Shown: positions 26,827-35,800 of the stretch, piece by piece
Layout of the letters: each line of letters begins with the position of its first letter
Position numbering within the stretch: position 1 is the stretch's first letter
Assembly: GCA_963664675.2 (NCBI GenBank)
Contig: CAXXLB010000014.1
Location: 796,364-860,363 of the forward strand
Source of the DNA: JASGMR01 sp963664675
GTDB taxonomy: Bacteria > Thermotogota > Thermotogae > Petrotogales > Kosmotogaceae
Length of the DNA stretch: 64,000 bases
Reading direction: 5' to 3'
Made by a program: the position numbers and the translations under genes
The notes under the pieces: generated by a model
What the model was told of the DNA's origin: nothing
What the model saw: only the letters and a program-made list of their open reading frames with translations
Database searches by the model: none

Positions 26827-27585
26827 TCATTCCTCCCCCAAATAAGCCTTTAAAACGACCGGATCTCTTTCTATTTCATCGAAGGGCCCCTTCGAGATAA
26901 TTTCACCAAAATTCAAAACATAAACCCAATCTGCCACTGCTTTTATAAAATCCATAGTGTGTTCGACCAGAACAGTCGTGATGCCTCTTTCTCTAAGTAC
27001 CAGCATCAAATCCATGATCACTTTGAATTCGTCTCTCGTCATTCCTGCGGCGGGCTCATCCAAAAACAACAGCTTTGGTTCCAGAGCCAGAGCTCTCGCA
27101 ATTTCAAGACACCTTCTCAAACCGTATGCCATTCCCTTCGGCGATTCGTAAGCCTTATCTCTCAATCCAACCAGATCAAGTAATTCCAGGGCTTTCTCCT
27201 TATTCAGTTTTTCCTCTTCCCTGAACTTTTTCGTGTTGAAGACGACGCTTAACGGGCCGCTCTTGTAGAACGACTTTCTTGCAACAAGAACATTCTCGAT
27301 AACGGAAAGATTATCGAACAACCTTATCTTCTGGAATGTTCGGGCTATACCCAATCTGCTGATCTGATTGCTCTCATACTTCGATATCTCCATATCCTGA
27401 AAGAAAATCTCTCCGCTAGTTATCGGATGTACTCCCGTTACAACATTTATGAAAGTCGTCTTTCCACTCCCGTTCGGTCCGATGAAAGCAGTAATCTTTC
27501 CCTCTTCAATAGTTAAAGAAAGATCTTTATTTGCAACAACACCTCCGAAACTCTTCGTCATATTTTTTGTTTTCAGTATATCCAT
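26827..27585 (-). CDS. livG: Branched-chain-amino-acid-type ABC ATPase
   Basis: 252 residues. Walker A GPNGSGKTT, LivG-specific insertion with RTFQKIRLFDNLSVIENVL, the signature replaced by AYGLRRCLEIARAL, Walker B LLFLDEPAAG and H-loop VEHTMDF. Overlaps the ATG of livF by 4 nt at that gene's alternative start. The usual signature LSGGQ is here PKGMAYGLRR, as in many LivG proteins. Confidence 0.92.
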   Translation of the reverse strand: MDILKTKNMTKSFGGVVANKDLSLTIEEGKITAFIGPNGSGKTTFINVVTGVHPITSGEIFFQDMEISKYESNQISRLGIARTFQKIRLFDNLSVIENVLVARKSFYKSGPLSVVFNTKKFREEEKLNKEKALELLDLVGLRDKAYESPKGMAYGLRRCLEIARALALEPKLLFLDEPAAGMTRDEFKVIMDLMLVLRERGITTVLVEHTMDFIKAVADWVYVLNFGEIISKGPFDEIERDPVVLKAYLGEE

Positions 27586-27598
27586 AATTTACCACCCC

Positions 27599-28567
27599 TT
27601 AAAGAGTCTTAGTATTACTGCTTTTTACTCTAAAAATCTTTTTGAACATATTTCCAAGAAGCGGTGCCAATCCCTTTGGCATGAAGATTATTATTACAAT
27701 TACAATAATAGAAGTAACCATCAGATAATAATTCTCCCAGCCACCGAATCTTAAAAATTCAGGAAGTAATGTCAATCCAATACCTCCGACAACTCCACCG
27801 AGCATATCTCTCAAACCTCCGACAACCGCCATGGCCACGAAATTCGAAGATTCGAAAAAAGTGAACGGTTCTGGAGACAAAAATCCCGCCAGATGAGCAT
27901 AAAGCGCACCCGCAAGTCCGGCTAAACCTGCTGAAAATCCAAAAGCGGCGATTTTCAGCTTCTTTGTGGATATGCCACAGGTCTCCGTTGCGACGTCATC
28001 GGAATTCATCGCAAGCATCGCCCTCCCGTAATGGGAATGCTTTATCTTGTACATTATGTACAGAGTGAACAACAGTATTACACCAAGCAGCCAGAATACA
28101 TTTTCAAACGAAAACATGTAATCCCCAACGTGATAAAACGGAATTCCGAAAAATCCGTACGGGCCACCCGTTATCGGCTGAAGATTGACGACCAGCATGT
28201 AAATTATCTGACCAAACGCTATCGTTACAAGAGAAAGGAAAAACGCCTTCAGCTTAAATGAGGGAATACTCAGCAGAAATCCCGCCAAAACACTTATGGC
28301 TATTCCGATTATTATTCCCAGAAAAATCGGTAATCCCAGTTTTGTCGAAAAGTATGCCGATGAATACGCACCTATAGCATAAAATCCCGCCTGCCCAAGT
28401 GATATCTGACCGGCAAACCCTGTCAGAAAAACCAGGCCGGTTGCCAGTATCGCGTGAATTAGAGCTCTGTTCAGAAGATAAAGGTGATAAGTATTGTTAT
28501 CTATAATTGGGAATAAAAAGATTACAGCCAGACCTATTAAACCAAATATTATTTTCTTCTTCATCAT
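27599..28567 (-). CDS. livM: ABC permease, LivM type
   Basis: 322 residues, about 9 membrane segments. GFAGQISLGQAGFYAIGAYSSAYFS and a late GLGGALYAHLAGFLSP / VGGLRDMLGGVVGG region mark the LivM family. Two ATG codons in a row; GGGGGAT lies upstream. Forms the membrane pore with LivH. Confidence 0.92.
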   Translation of the reverse strand: MMKKKIIFGLIGLAVIFLFPIIDNNTYHLYLLNRALIHAILATGLVFLTGFAGQISLGQAGFYAIGAYSSAYFSTKLGLPIFLGIIIGIAISVLAGFLLSIPSFKLKAFFLSLVTIAFGQIIYMLVVNLQPITGGPYGFFGIPFYHVGDYMFSFENVFWLLGVILLFTLYIMYKIKHSHYGRAMLAMNSDDVATETCGISTKKLKIAAFGFSAGLAGLAGALYAHLAGFLSPEPFTFFESSNFVAMAVVGGLRDMLGGVVGGIGLTLLPEFLRFGGWENYYLMVTSIIVIVIIIFMPKGLAPLLGNMFKKIFRVKSSNTKTL

Positions 28568-28575
28568 CTATCCCC

Positions 28576-29463
28576 CTATACCCTTTTGGACTTCCAATTA
28601 AAGATACCTGACGGTTTGATTATCAACACGAGGATCAACACAGAAAATGAAATTACGTCCTTGTATGTGGAAGATATATAGAGAGTGGAAAAATTCTCTA
28701 AAACTCCCAGACAAACTCCTCCCAAAATTGTTCCATAGGGATTCGTCAATCCTCCGAGCACTGCCGAAGCAAATCCCTTAACGCCTATGGCACCTCCACC
28801 TAGTTCAACGGAAACGAAATAAATCGGAGCGAGCAATATTCCTGCTATTCCAACAACACATGTTGCCATTATGAAAGAAAGTGAAGTAGTAAACTTGACG
28901 TTGATTCCCATCAGTGCAGCAGCTTCCCTGTTCTGAGCGGCAGCTCTGAAAGATTTTCCTATGAGGGTCTTGTTGAGCAGTATGTATATCAATACCATCA
29001 GAATTGCTATTACGAAATAAATATTCAAATACAATACGGAAATTTTTATCGAACCTATCGAAACAAAATCTGTGCTTTTTCCAAAAACAGGTGGGAACGG
29101 TTTGGGAAGTGCGCCATATGCAACAATAATCAAATTCAACCAGAAAGTACAGAGCATTAAAGTCGCAACGACAAACTCCAGCCTTCCCCCGCCTCTCTTT
29201 CTTATCGGTTCATATATGAACTGTCTCAATCCCAGTCCGTATAAAGCTATCAAAGCAACCGAAAAAACGAATGACAGAAAAAAACCCAGATTCATTCCAT
29301 AAAACGTAACGAATAAATATGCACCCAACATCGCAGAAGATATGTTTGCAAAATTTATTCTCGAAATTGTCAACCACAAAAAAACTACGCCTAATCCTAC
29401 CAGACCATAAGTTGCTCCTATCGAAGCTCCTGAAATTATATTCTGTAGAATATCCTGAAGCAT
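28576..29463 (-). CDS. livH: ABC permease, LivH type
   Basis: About 295 residues, 8-9 membrane segments; GASIGATYGLVGLGVVFLWLT, GIAGILLAPIYFVS, GVKGFASAVLGGLTNPYG are LivH marks. ATG at 29463 or 29466 is chosen because AGGGGG sits 6 nt before it; the longer TTG frame at 29478 has no ribosome site. Separated from livK by a hairpin. Confidence 0.9.
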   Translation of the reverse strand: MLQDILQNIISGASIGATYGLVGLGVVFLWLTISRINFANISSAMLGAYLFVTFYGMNLGFFLSFVFSVALIALYGLGLRQFIYEPIRKRGGGRLEFVVATLMLCTFWLNLIIVAYGALPKPFPPVFGKSTDFVSIGSIKISVLYLNIYFVIAILMVLIYILLNKTLIGKSFRAAAQNREAAALMGINVKFTTSLSFIMATCVVGIAGILLAPIYFVSVELGGGAIGVKGFASAVLGGLTNPYGTILGGVCLGVLENFSTLYISSTYKDVISFSVLILVLIIKPSGIFNWKSKRV

Positions 29464-29491
29464 CATCCACCCCCTCAAATTTTAATAGGGA

Positions 29492-29517
29492 AAGAGAGCG
29501 AAAAAATCCGCTCTCTT
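29492..29517 (-). terminator. Intercistronic hairpin between livK and livH
   Basis: 9-bp perfect stem AAGAGAGCG / CGCTCTCTT with an 8-nt loop. No clean T run follows, so it more likely protects the livK mRNA end or gives partial termination, raising binding-protein level over permease level, a common arrangement in such operons. Confidence 0.65.
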
Positions 29518-29530
29518 AAAACTATATTTT

Positions 29531-30649
29531 TTAGAATATCTTATCGATTATTACCCAATCTTTTCCATCGAACTGTGAAATCAAAGAAACATTTGTGAAG
29601 TTATGATGCTCATCACATTTGAGTTCTCCCTGAACACCCACAATTTCAGCTTCATCTGCCAGATAATCTGCAAGAGCAGTACCATCTGTGCCAACTGCAG
29701 CTATCGCATCTGCTATCAGGTATATTCCGTCATAATATGCCTGTGCAGGATCACTCGGTTCTTCTCCATTCCACTTTGCCTCATATTTTTCAACGAATTC
29801 CACAACAGCGGGGTCCGGATCAATAGGGTTAAAACCCTGTACCGAATATACTCCGATTGCAGAATCGCCGGCCAAATCTGTGAATGCAGGAACACCCCAT
29901 GCGGAGAATCCTATTATAGGAACATCCAACTGATACTGTTTCATCTGATTGACTGAAACTGCGGCTTCGGATTCATGTGTCAATCCGATTAATCCATCTA
30001 TACCCGCATTCTTTAACTTTGTAATCTGTCCTGTTGCGTCCTTCTCTCCCTCTTTTATCTGTTCTGCTGCGGCTATATCGATTCCGTATTCCGCAAATTT
30101 TTCTTTTGCTACTTCATAGGCGGCCAGACAATAGTCGGTCGATCCATAAATTACACCAGGTTTTTTGATTCCAAGAACTTCAACCGCATACTTTACCAGA
30201 TTATCAACCTTTACTCCATCATCCGCTCTGAGTCTGAATAAATAATCATTAGGGATTACTGTGTACCTGAACGATGGTGAAGTCGCACCGACCAGCATAG
30301 GAGTCTTTGCCTGCTGAGCCAACGGGTGAACTCCGATAACCGAACTGCTCATATTTGGTCCGAATATTGCAACAGCATTATCCTGGAACAGGGCTCTTCT
30401 GATTACATTGGCGGCCGTGCTTGGATTGGCAGCATCATCGTATACTGCTAGCTCTATCGTATCTCCGTTTATTCCGCCTGCGGCATTTATTTCATCGACA
30501 GCCATCAATGCACCCTTCTTGATGTAGTCACCCAATATAGAACCGAGTCCCGTGAAAGGTGCAACCAACGCTAACTTAATAGTTGAACCAAAAACGGCAA
30601 CACTCAAAAAAAGAACTAACACTAAAAATATCCCTTTACCTAATTTCAC
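29531..30649 (-). CDS. livK: Periplasmic branched-chain-amino-acid-type binding protein
   Basis: 372 residues. Signal peptide MKLGKGIFLVLVLFLSVAVFG with no lipobox Cys, as in Thermotogota secreted proteins. The mature part is a type I periplasmic-binding protein (IKLALVAPFTGLGSILGDYIKKGALMAVDEINAAGG, then the FGPNMSSSV and YDGIYLIADAIA regions). Start is GTG with GGAGGT 6 nt upstream. First gene of the operon. The ligand could be a branched amino acid, an amide or a carboxylate; the downstream enzymes suggest the last two (inference). Confidence 0.92.
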   Translation of the reverse strand: MKLGKGIFLVLVLFLSVAVFGSTIKLALVAPFTGLGSILGDYIKKGALMAVDEINAAGGINGDTIELAVYDDAANPSTAANVIRRALFQDNAVAIFGPNMSSSVIGVHPLAQQAKTPMLVGATSPSFRYTVIPNDYLFRLRADDGVKVDNLVKYAVEVLGIKKPGVIYGSTDYCLAAYEVAKEKFAEYGIDIAAAEQIKEGEKDATGQITKLKNAGIDGLIGLTHESEAAVSVNQMKQYQLDVPIIGFSAWGVPAFTDLAGDSAIGVYSVQGFNPIDPDPAVVEFVEKYEAKWNGEEPSDPAQAYYDGIYLIADAIAAVGTDGTALADYLADEAEIVGVQGELKCDEHHNFTNVSLISQFDGKDWVIIDKIF

Positions 30650-30733
30650 TTGAACACCTCCATGATCAAGGGTATCTTACCCCGTAGTGAATAGATTTTG
30701 ACACAATTTTCTTATATTACAATAAAATTAAGT

Positions 30734-30784
30734 TGATGCATCATACATCATGCATAGTATAACATGAAAATTTTTCTATCACAA
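30734..30784 (-). promoter_or_regulatory. Promoter and palindromic operator of the 15-gene liv-larA operon
   Basis: On the - strand: -35 TTGTGA (30779-30784), 17-nt spacer, -10 TATACT (30756-30761). Just downstream, over the start site, is the perfect palindrome TGATGCATCA (30734-30743) next to ATGCATGATGTATG. Position and shape fit repression by the FCD-GntR regulator encoded in the operon (inference). Confidence 0.7.
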
Positions 30785-30956
30785 AATATAACTATCCACG
30801 AATACGGATAATTAAGTGTGTTTATTTCCAATTAAACCGAATTAAAAAAAATATAATTAATATTATAAAATTACCTTCCAGATTTTTTTGTTTTACTATT
30901 TCCGAAGATAAATTCGAAAATCACGATATTGAAATTTCAGATTTTGCGCCTGAAAG

Positions 30957-31170
30957 ACAGTGCCTGGTGCCCGGTGCTTGGAAAAGAGAATAGAGAACTG
31001 TAAATGGGCAACAGGTTGAAAACAGCTCAAGAGCAGAAATGCCTAAAGGCTGAAAAGCGTTATAGAAAATAGAGAATTGGCAAATAGAGAACAGAGAAAA
31101 TGGAATAAAAAAACTAATATCAAAATGCCTAAAAGCTGAAGAGCGAAAAAGGTCAAATAACAGAAATTAA
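30957..31170. repeat. Composite low-complexity block before the OPT gene
   Basis: Word-like repeats without coding potential: GTGCCTGGTGCCCGGTGCTTGG (split as GTGCCTGG, TGCCCGG, TGCTTGG), AGAGAATAGAGAA words (30985-31000, 31070-31110) and A-rich words such as CCTAAAGGCTGAAAAGC and CCTAAAAGCTGAAGAGC. Ends in AATCTAATCCTTATACAA (31174-31191), the same opener as in blocks 1 and 4. Confidence 0.75.
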
Positions 31171-31188
31171 AAAAATCTAATCCTTATA

Positions 31189-31324
31189 CAATCGTTTCCC
31201 AAGTGCTTTGCCATTGCCTCCCAATTGTTTCACGATTGTTCACCGCTTTTTATGCTTTTTTCTGACACTAAATACAAAGCACTGTTTTTTCCTATCGTTT
31301 ATCTATTGTTGAAGTACTGTTTCT
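31189..31324 (+). repeat. 11-bp repeat array, block 3
   Basis: Five units at 31189-31243 (CAATCGTTTCC, CAAGTGCTTTG, CCATTGCCTCC, CAATTGTTTCA, CGATTGTTCAC), a spacer with CACTAAATACAAAGCACTG, then three units at 31292-31324 (CTATCGTTTAT, CTATTGTTGAA, GTACTGTTTCT). Confidence 0.85.
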
Positions 31325-31435
31325 TATTAATTCTAAAAAAGGTCCCTTAACATTTCAAATTAAAAATAAGAGTAATATTAACATATATGAGAAAAAACAG
31401 ACAGTACAACATATTTAAAAAGTCAAAGGATTTTT

Positions 31436-33028
31436 ATGCAGATTTATAAAAAAGTTTATACTATTTTTTTGGGTATCATAATTTCTTCAATATACAGTTA
31501 TATCTCTGTGTTGATGGTTTATCGTGCCGGAGTGTTAATCTCGGCCGCTCTGGTTACACCTCCTATTTTTTATTTATTACTCAAGATAGTTTATCAACCG
31601 ACAAAACAAGAAATCACACTGGTCCAATCGATAGCAACCGGCGCTTCGGTGAGTGTGTTTTGTCTGGATACTGCATATGCCTCAGCAGTGATATTCGGTT
31701 CGGGGGAAATCAAAATCTCAATAGTCGAACTGATCATTTTAGCGATAGGGATGAATTTATTCGGAATTTTGATCTCTACTTTTCTGAGGAAGAATTGGAT
31801 TAATGATGCCAGTTTACCTTTCCCAAAGGCCAGAGCTGTTGGCGAGATGATCAATACTTTAAGCGATAGTTCTAATCGGAAAGAAACCAAACAATTAGCT
31901 TTCAGCATTTTGGGCTCGGGCATTGTCGCCAGCTTAACCTCAATATTTGATAAAATAAAATACCCTCTTGCCATTTTATTCAAAATACCTACCTTTATTG
32001 GCGTTGAAATATCACCATTACTGTTTGGACTCGGTATGTTTTTACCATTAAAAACCGTCTCTTTATTTTTAGTCGGTATAGGTTATTCGCTGATAGTATG
32101 GATATTTAAAATGAATATGATATCAGATATAACATACAGACAGTTTCTTTTTGATCCCGCTGTTTTTTCCGTTGCCATGGGTCTGGCATTCGGATTTACA
32201 ATATATAACATCATCGCTATAATTAATAAAAACATAAAAACCCTTATTAATAACAGAAAAAAAAGAACCGGATTCAATTATCATAAATTGATTTATCTAT
32301 CGATTTTGGTAATCGGTTTGATGGTTTTCGGTAAGTACAGTTCCCTGGATTTACCCGCTTATGATCTCCTCTTGATTTTACTCATCTGTTTTTTTATCTG
32401 TCTGATGTCGGCAAGATTGAGAGCTGAAACGGGAATGGCCGGAAGTACTCCGATATATTTAGTTATACCATTAATATATCTAATGAAAAACAATTTAGAA
32501 ACCGTGCTGATCTTATCCGGAGGGGTAATACTGGCATCCGTTGTATCATATTCTTCATTAGAAGCCAATTATGTTGGTAATATGACTAAAACGAATATGA
32601 AAGAAGTGACAAAAATGTATACTGTGGGCGCCATGATCGGTGCGTTCACAGGTTCAGTTTCCATTCTCATTTTACACAACACTCTGGGTTTTGGGACAAA
32701 TGCTTTACCTACCCCGTCTTCCATGATCTGGGGGACATTCACCGAGGGAATAATGGCTGCCGGTAATATGGAAAGCATAAATCTACTGTTATTAATTGTC
32801 GTAGGAATTTCAGGGTTTTGCTTATCAGTTTTTAAAATCCCATCAATTTTAATTGCTATTGGCATTCTGTTACCGATGTCCGCTTCGATTTCAATATTCC
32901 TTGGATGTTTAATAACGAAGTTGATGAAACAGAAGAATATCAATATATCATTCATGAAAGTGGGAGCGGGTTTAGTTACAGGTGAAGGCATAGTCTCCAT
33001 GATCAAAGGTATTATATCTTTGGTTTGA
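31436..33028 (+). CDS. OPT-family transporter
   Basis: 530 residues, about 13-14 membrane segments. Family marks: LPFPKARAVGEMI in the first half, SARLRAETGMAGSTP, and the C-terminal VGAGLVTGEGIVSMIKGI. OPT proteins move small peptides or metal chelates with protons. The gene stands alone between two 11-bp repeat blocks. Bacterial OPT members are often poorly defined; substrate unknown. No ribosome site is strong (CAAAGGA before ATG). Confidence 0.85.
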   Translation: MQIYKKVYTIFLGIIISSIYSYISVLMVYRAGVLISAALVTPPIFYLLLKIVYQPTKQEITLVQSIATGASVSVFCLDTAYASAVIFGSGEIKISIVELIILAIGMNLFGILISTFLRKNWINDASLPFPKARAVGEMINTLSDSSNRKETKQLAFSILGSGIVASLTSIFDKIKYPLAILFKIPTFIGVEISPLLFGLGMFLPLKTVSLFLVGIGYSLIVWIFKMNMISDITYRQFLFDPAVFSVAMGLAFGFTIYNIIAIINKNIKTLINNRKKRTGFNYHKLIYLSILVIGLMVFGKYSSLDLPAYDLLLILLICFFICLMSARLRAETGMAGSTPIYLVIPLIYLMKNNLETVLILSGGVILASVVSYSSLEANYVGNMTKTNMKEVTKMYTVGAMIGAFTGSVSILILHNTLGFGTNALPTPSSMIWGTFTEGIMAAGNMESINLLLLIVVGISGFCLSVFKIPSILIAIGILLPMSASISIFLGCLITKLMKQKNINISFMKVGAGLVTGEGIVSMIKGIISLV

Positions 33029-33086
33029 CGGTTCAAAATCAAATTCAACTCTGACAATCTATAGTATTTAGGCTTTGGTCTTAGTG

Positions 33087-33488
33087 AAAAAATCTAATCC
33101 TTATACAACTGCTTCCCTACTGTTTTTCAATTGTTTACTGTTTTTATGGGTCTTCCCAGAGACTATACACTGACTACCAGGCACTGCTTTTTTTCCATTG
33201 CTTCTCAATCGCTTACCAATTGTTTTTCTATTGTTCAACCACTGCTCAGCTATCGTTAAACCAATTATTCCGCTATCGTTTCTCCCTTTTTCGCTATTAT
33301 CTACTTCTCTACTCTCCGTTCTCTCTGTACATGTCCTGCTTTTATTCACTGTTTCCTGTTCTCCGTTCACTTCTTACAACCGCTTTTCTGCTGCTAGACT
33401 ATTGTTGGGCTGTCGTTTGTCTATTGTTAAACTTATTGTTCTACAATCGCTTCTCAACTATTCTCTGATTCTCCGTTCTCCCTATTTC
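33087..33488 (+). repeat. 11-bp repeat array, block 4 (split by CTCT-rich words)
   Basis: Opener AATCTAATCCTTATACAA (33091-33108), three units (33106-33138), a GGCACTGC spacer, six exact units (33195-33260), CTCT-rich words (33280-33345), six units (33377-33442), then more CTCT words up to the IS3 end. Same orientation as all other blocks. Confidence 0.86.
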
Positions 33489-33556
33489 ACCCCAAAAAAG
33501 AATAGGACAAAGAAACTAGTAATAGTAAAATAAAATAAAGGATAAGGGGTGAAAGA

Positions 33557-33907
33557 ATGAAGAGAAAGAAAAAAGAATACTCTAAGGAATTAAAAATAAA
33601 AGTAATAAAAGAGTACAGAGAGACAGAAATGACATTAGAAGGACTCTCAAATAAATATGCAGTACCCTCAACAACAATATCAGGGTGGGTAGGAAGATAC
33701 AGGATAAATGGAGAAGATGAAATAATAAGGGTATTAGGAGACAAAAGGACAAAGAAAGAAAAGATACCACCGGTATTATACAAAGAATATGGATTAGAAA
33801 AGAAAAAGGAAATGGAAAAAGAAGAACTAATAGATGAATTAGGAACATTAATGATGGAAAATCAAATATTGAAAGAGATATTAAAAAAAACAGAAAAGGA
33901 AGAATGA
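33557..33907 (+). CDS. IS3 OrfA transposase subunit
   Basis: 116 residues: N-terminal helix-turn-helix (KKEYSKELKIKVIKEY, TLEGLSNKYAVPSTTISGWVGRY) and a C-terminal leucine-zipper helix (MEKEELIDELGTLMMENQILKEIL). The stop overlaps the OrfB ATG by 4 nt (ATGA), so OrfB can start independently; there is no obvious need for a -1 shift. Start ATG at 33557 follows GGGGTGA. Confidence 0.9.
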   Translation: MKRKKKEYSKELKIKVIKEYRETEMTLEGLSNKYAVPSTTISGWVGRYRINGEDEIIRVLGDKRTKKEKIPPVLYKEYGLEKKKEMEKEELIDELGTLMMENQILKEILKKTEKEE

Positions 33908-34848
33908 ATAAAAGAGGCAAATACCTATTAACAAAAGAATTGAAAGAAAAAGGATATCCATTCAAAAGAATAATAGAGATGTTGGAAATAAAGAAAAGCA
34001 CATATTATTATCATTTCAAAGAAAAGAATCAAGCAAAGGAATATAAGAAAAGAGGCAGAAAGAAAAGCGAATTTGTGAATACAATGAATGGGAAGATAAG
34101 GAATGAAGAGTTAAAGGAACTAATACTGGAAAAGTGTAAGAATGAAGATGCAATGAACCCAGAGTACTATATAAAAACAATGGGCTCAAAGAAGATGAAA
34201 AGCTATCTGTATTACAAATATGGAATATATATTGGACACAACAGGTTACATGGATTTAGAAAGGAATTAGGGCTGGTAAGAAAATATGAAAACAGGACAA
34301 AACACCCAGTCAAAAGGGCACAGAATAGAACAATAACAAAGCAGAATCAATTATGGGAAGCAGATATAAAGTTCTTTAATGCAGGTGGAGATGGAATAGT
34401 ACCATTGTTAGATATAATAGACGTCTATGACAGGAACATAGTAGCAACACACATAGGAAAGAGATGTACACATGAAGATTTCCTGGAACTAATAGAAATA
34501 GCGATAAAAGCAAGAGGAGAAAAACCAGAGGTGATAAGAACAGATAACGGATCACAATTCAAAGCAAATAAAACAAGGGAAAAAATGAAAGAGCTTGGAA
34601 TTATACATGAATTTGGATACAAACATAATCCTGATTCCCAGGCATTTATTGAATCTCAGCATGCGAATCTGGAAAGAGAATTTGTTGCTTTGAATAAATT
34701 TAAGAGTGTAAAAGACTTGTATTTAAAGTATCTAGTATATATGGATTATTATCACAACTTAAGACCACATTCATCTTTGGGTTATAAAACTCCCAAACAA
34801 TTTAATGCAATTCAGAGCTTTGGCAAGGAAGTTTTAGTAAAACGTTGA
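33904..34848 (+). CDS. IS3 OrfB transposase, DDE integrase
   Basis: 314 residues. An N-terminal HTH_21-like part (KEKGYPFKRIIEMLEIKKSTYYYH) precedes the rve integrase core with the catalytic triad: Asp in WEADIKF, Asp in RTDNGSQF, Glu in AFIESQHANLE. C-terminal YHNLRPHSSLGYKTP is typical. The triad and frame are intact, so the element may be active. Confidence 0.92.
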   Translation: MNKRGKYLLTKELKEKGYPFKRIIEMLEIKKSTYYYHFKEKNQAKEYKKRGRKKSEFVNTMNGKIRNEELKELILEKCKNEDAMNPEYYIKTMGSKKMKSYLYYKYGIYIGHNRLHGFRKELGLVRKYENRTKHPVKRAQNRTITKQNQLWEADIKFFNAGGDGIVPLLDIIDVYDRNIVATHIGKRCTHEDFLELIEIAIKARGEKPEVIRTDNGSQFKANKTREKMKELGIIHEFGYKHNPDSQAFIESQHANLEREFVALNKFKSVKDLYLKYLVYMDYYHNLRPHSSLGYKTPKQFNAIQSFGKEVLVKR

Positions 34849-34935
34849 TACGAGTTATTTTTGTCCAATATTTTGGGGTCCGTCCGTCTCCTATTCTCTT
34901 ATGTATTTTTCCAGATACTAAACACTAAATACAAA

Positions 34936-34980
34936 GTACTGCTTTTTCATATCGTTCATCTATCGTTGTCAGCTGTTCTT
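34936..34980 (+). repeat. 11-bp repeat array, block 5 (degenerate)
   Basis: GTACTGCTTTT, a 12-13-nt degenerate unit, CTATCGTTGTC and a partial unit, in the same orientation. Together with 33087-33488 it is the block that IS3 interrupted. The 3' end of the membrane gene on the other strand (stop at 34956) lies inside it. Confidence 0.7.
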
Positions 34981-35417
34981 CTGGATCTATGTTTTTTATT
35001 TGCATAACATCCCAGAGAAGAGGCCGCGACCATCAAGATAAATGCAGCAAAATAGGCCGGCAACATGTTGTGACTCCAGGAGGTGAGTAAGAACGAAATA
35101 TTCATAAGCGGCAGGTAAAAAATTTGTACCGCCATTCCAATTATGTTCAGCCAATAAGCTTTGAAAATAAGTAATTGAACGGAAATTAATATTAATACGA
35201 TAAAAGCGGGAAGATTCATCAAAATGACAGTTTGTTTATAGGTGCCAGCATACCCGGATAAGAAATAGCTAAGCAGACCCCATATTACGAGCGTGATGAT
35301 GCTGATCAAAGCATATGGGACCCTTACATCAAAAAATATATTGAGCATACTCCAATTCATCAAGTATCCCATAAGGAAAGGGATCAAGCCGGATATAAAT
35401 AAGACTGCTTTTTTCAT
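34956..35417 (-). CDS. Small membrane protein of unknown function
   Basis: 153 residues from the ATG at 35417, chosen because AGGAGAG precedes it; a longer open frame to 35642 has no ribosome site. Five hydrophobic segments are visible (for example VLFISGLIPFLMGYLM, ALISIITLVIWGLLSYFL, LPAFIVLILISVQLLIF, MLPAYFAAFILMVAAS). No family recognised. The last residues (about HRSRRTADNDR) and the stop codon come from an 11-bp repeat block, like the Ldh_2 gene. Confidence 0.65.
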   Translation of the reverse strand: MKKAVLFISGLIPFLMGYLMNWSMLNIFFDVRVPYALISIITLVIWGLLSYFLSGYAGTYKQTVILMNLPAFIVLILISVQLLIFKAYWLNIIGMAVQIFYLPLMNISFLLTSWSHNMLPAYFAAFILMVAASSLGCYANKKHRSRRTADNDR

Positions 35418-35598
35418 AAATACTCTCCTGAACAAAATATAACCTGTATACATAACGATATTAGCATTACCCATGTGAAAAATCCACTTTATTCTGTGAA
35501 TATTTAAATTACTCCACCAAAAAAATGTTCTGCAAAACCGAAAAGAGAAGGTTGTATAAAAAATTGGATATACCCCTGTAAAATAGACAGAGACAAAA

Positions 35599-35649
35599 GA
35601 TACAAGATACAAGATACAAGGGAAAGTAAATAGGGACAACACTATTTAT
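35599..35649. repeat. GATACAA triplet and REP-like word
   Basis: 35599-35619 is three perfect copies of GATACAA. At 35633-35649 GGGACAACACTATTTAT resembles GTGACAGACACCATTTAT words at 53851, 54365 and 59002. Confidence 0.6.
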
Positions 35650-35737
35650 TATTGCCAGTAATCTAACTGTATAAAGCGTTTTTAGACTTAAGAAGGATAA
35701 GGTTCCCTTCGAAAAATCTGAAAGTGCTTTGAAACAT

Positions 35738-35800
35738 AGCAATTTCATTCGACTTTTCTTGGTCGAAGAATCATAAAGAACAATGATTCTTCTTGATAGA
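35738..35800. repeat. Hairpin repeat, copy 1
   Basis: Perfect 10-bp stem GAAGAATCAT / ATGATTCTTC (35765-35774 / 35783-35792), loop of 8. Upstream part (AGCAATTT, TTCGACTTTTCTTGGTCG) matches copy 3 at 37499. The sequence before it (about 35660-35740, with a TTCGAAAAATCTGAA word) is also found near 37215-37290, so a composite element of some 140 nt is present twice. The 1064-bp stretch 35643-36706 otherwise holds only the broken gene at 36120-36307. Confidence 0.75.

Larger units (their letters stand above)
33489..34879 (+). mobile_element. IS3-family insertion sequence
   Basis: Bounded by imperfect inverted repeats that start ACCCCAAAA and contain GGACAAA (left 33489 onwards, right end at 34879). 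Two ORFs in IS3 order. It has landed inside an 11-bp repeat block: repeat words continue on both sides (up to 33488, and again at 34900-34980). No target duplication is clear, partly because the target itself is repetitive. Confidence 0.85.

Noticed and set aside
29492..29517. Full terminator separating livK from livH
   Set aside because: No T run follows and the transporter genes continue in the same direction; treated as an intercistronic hairpin.
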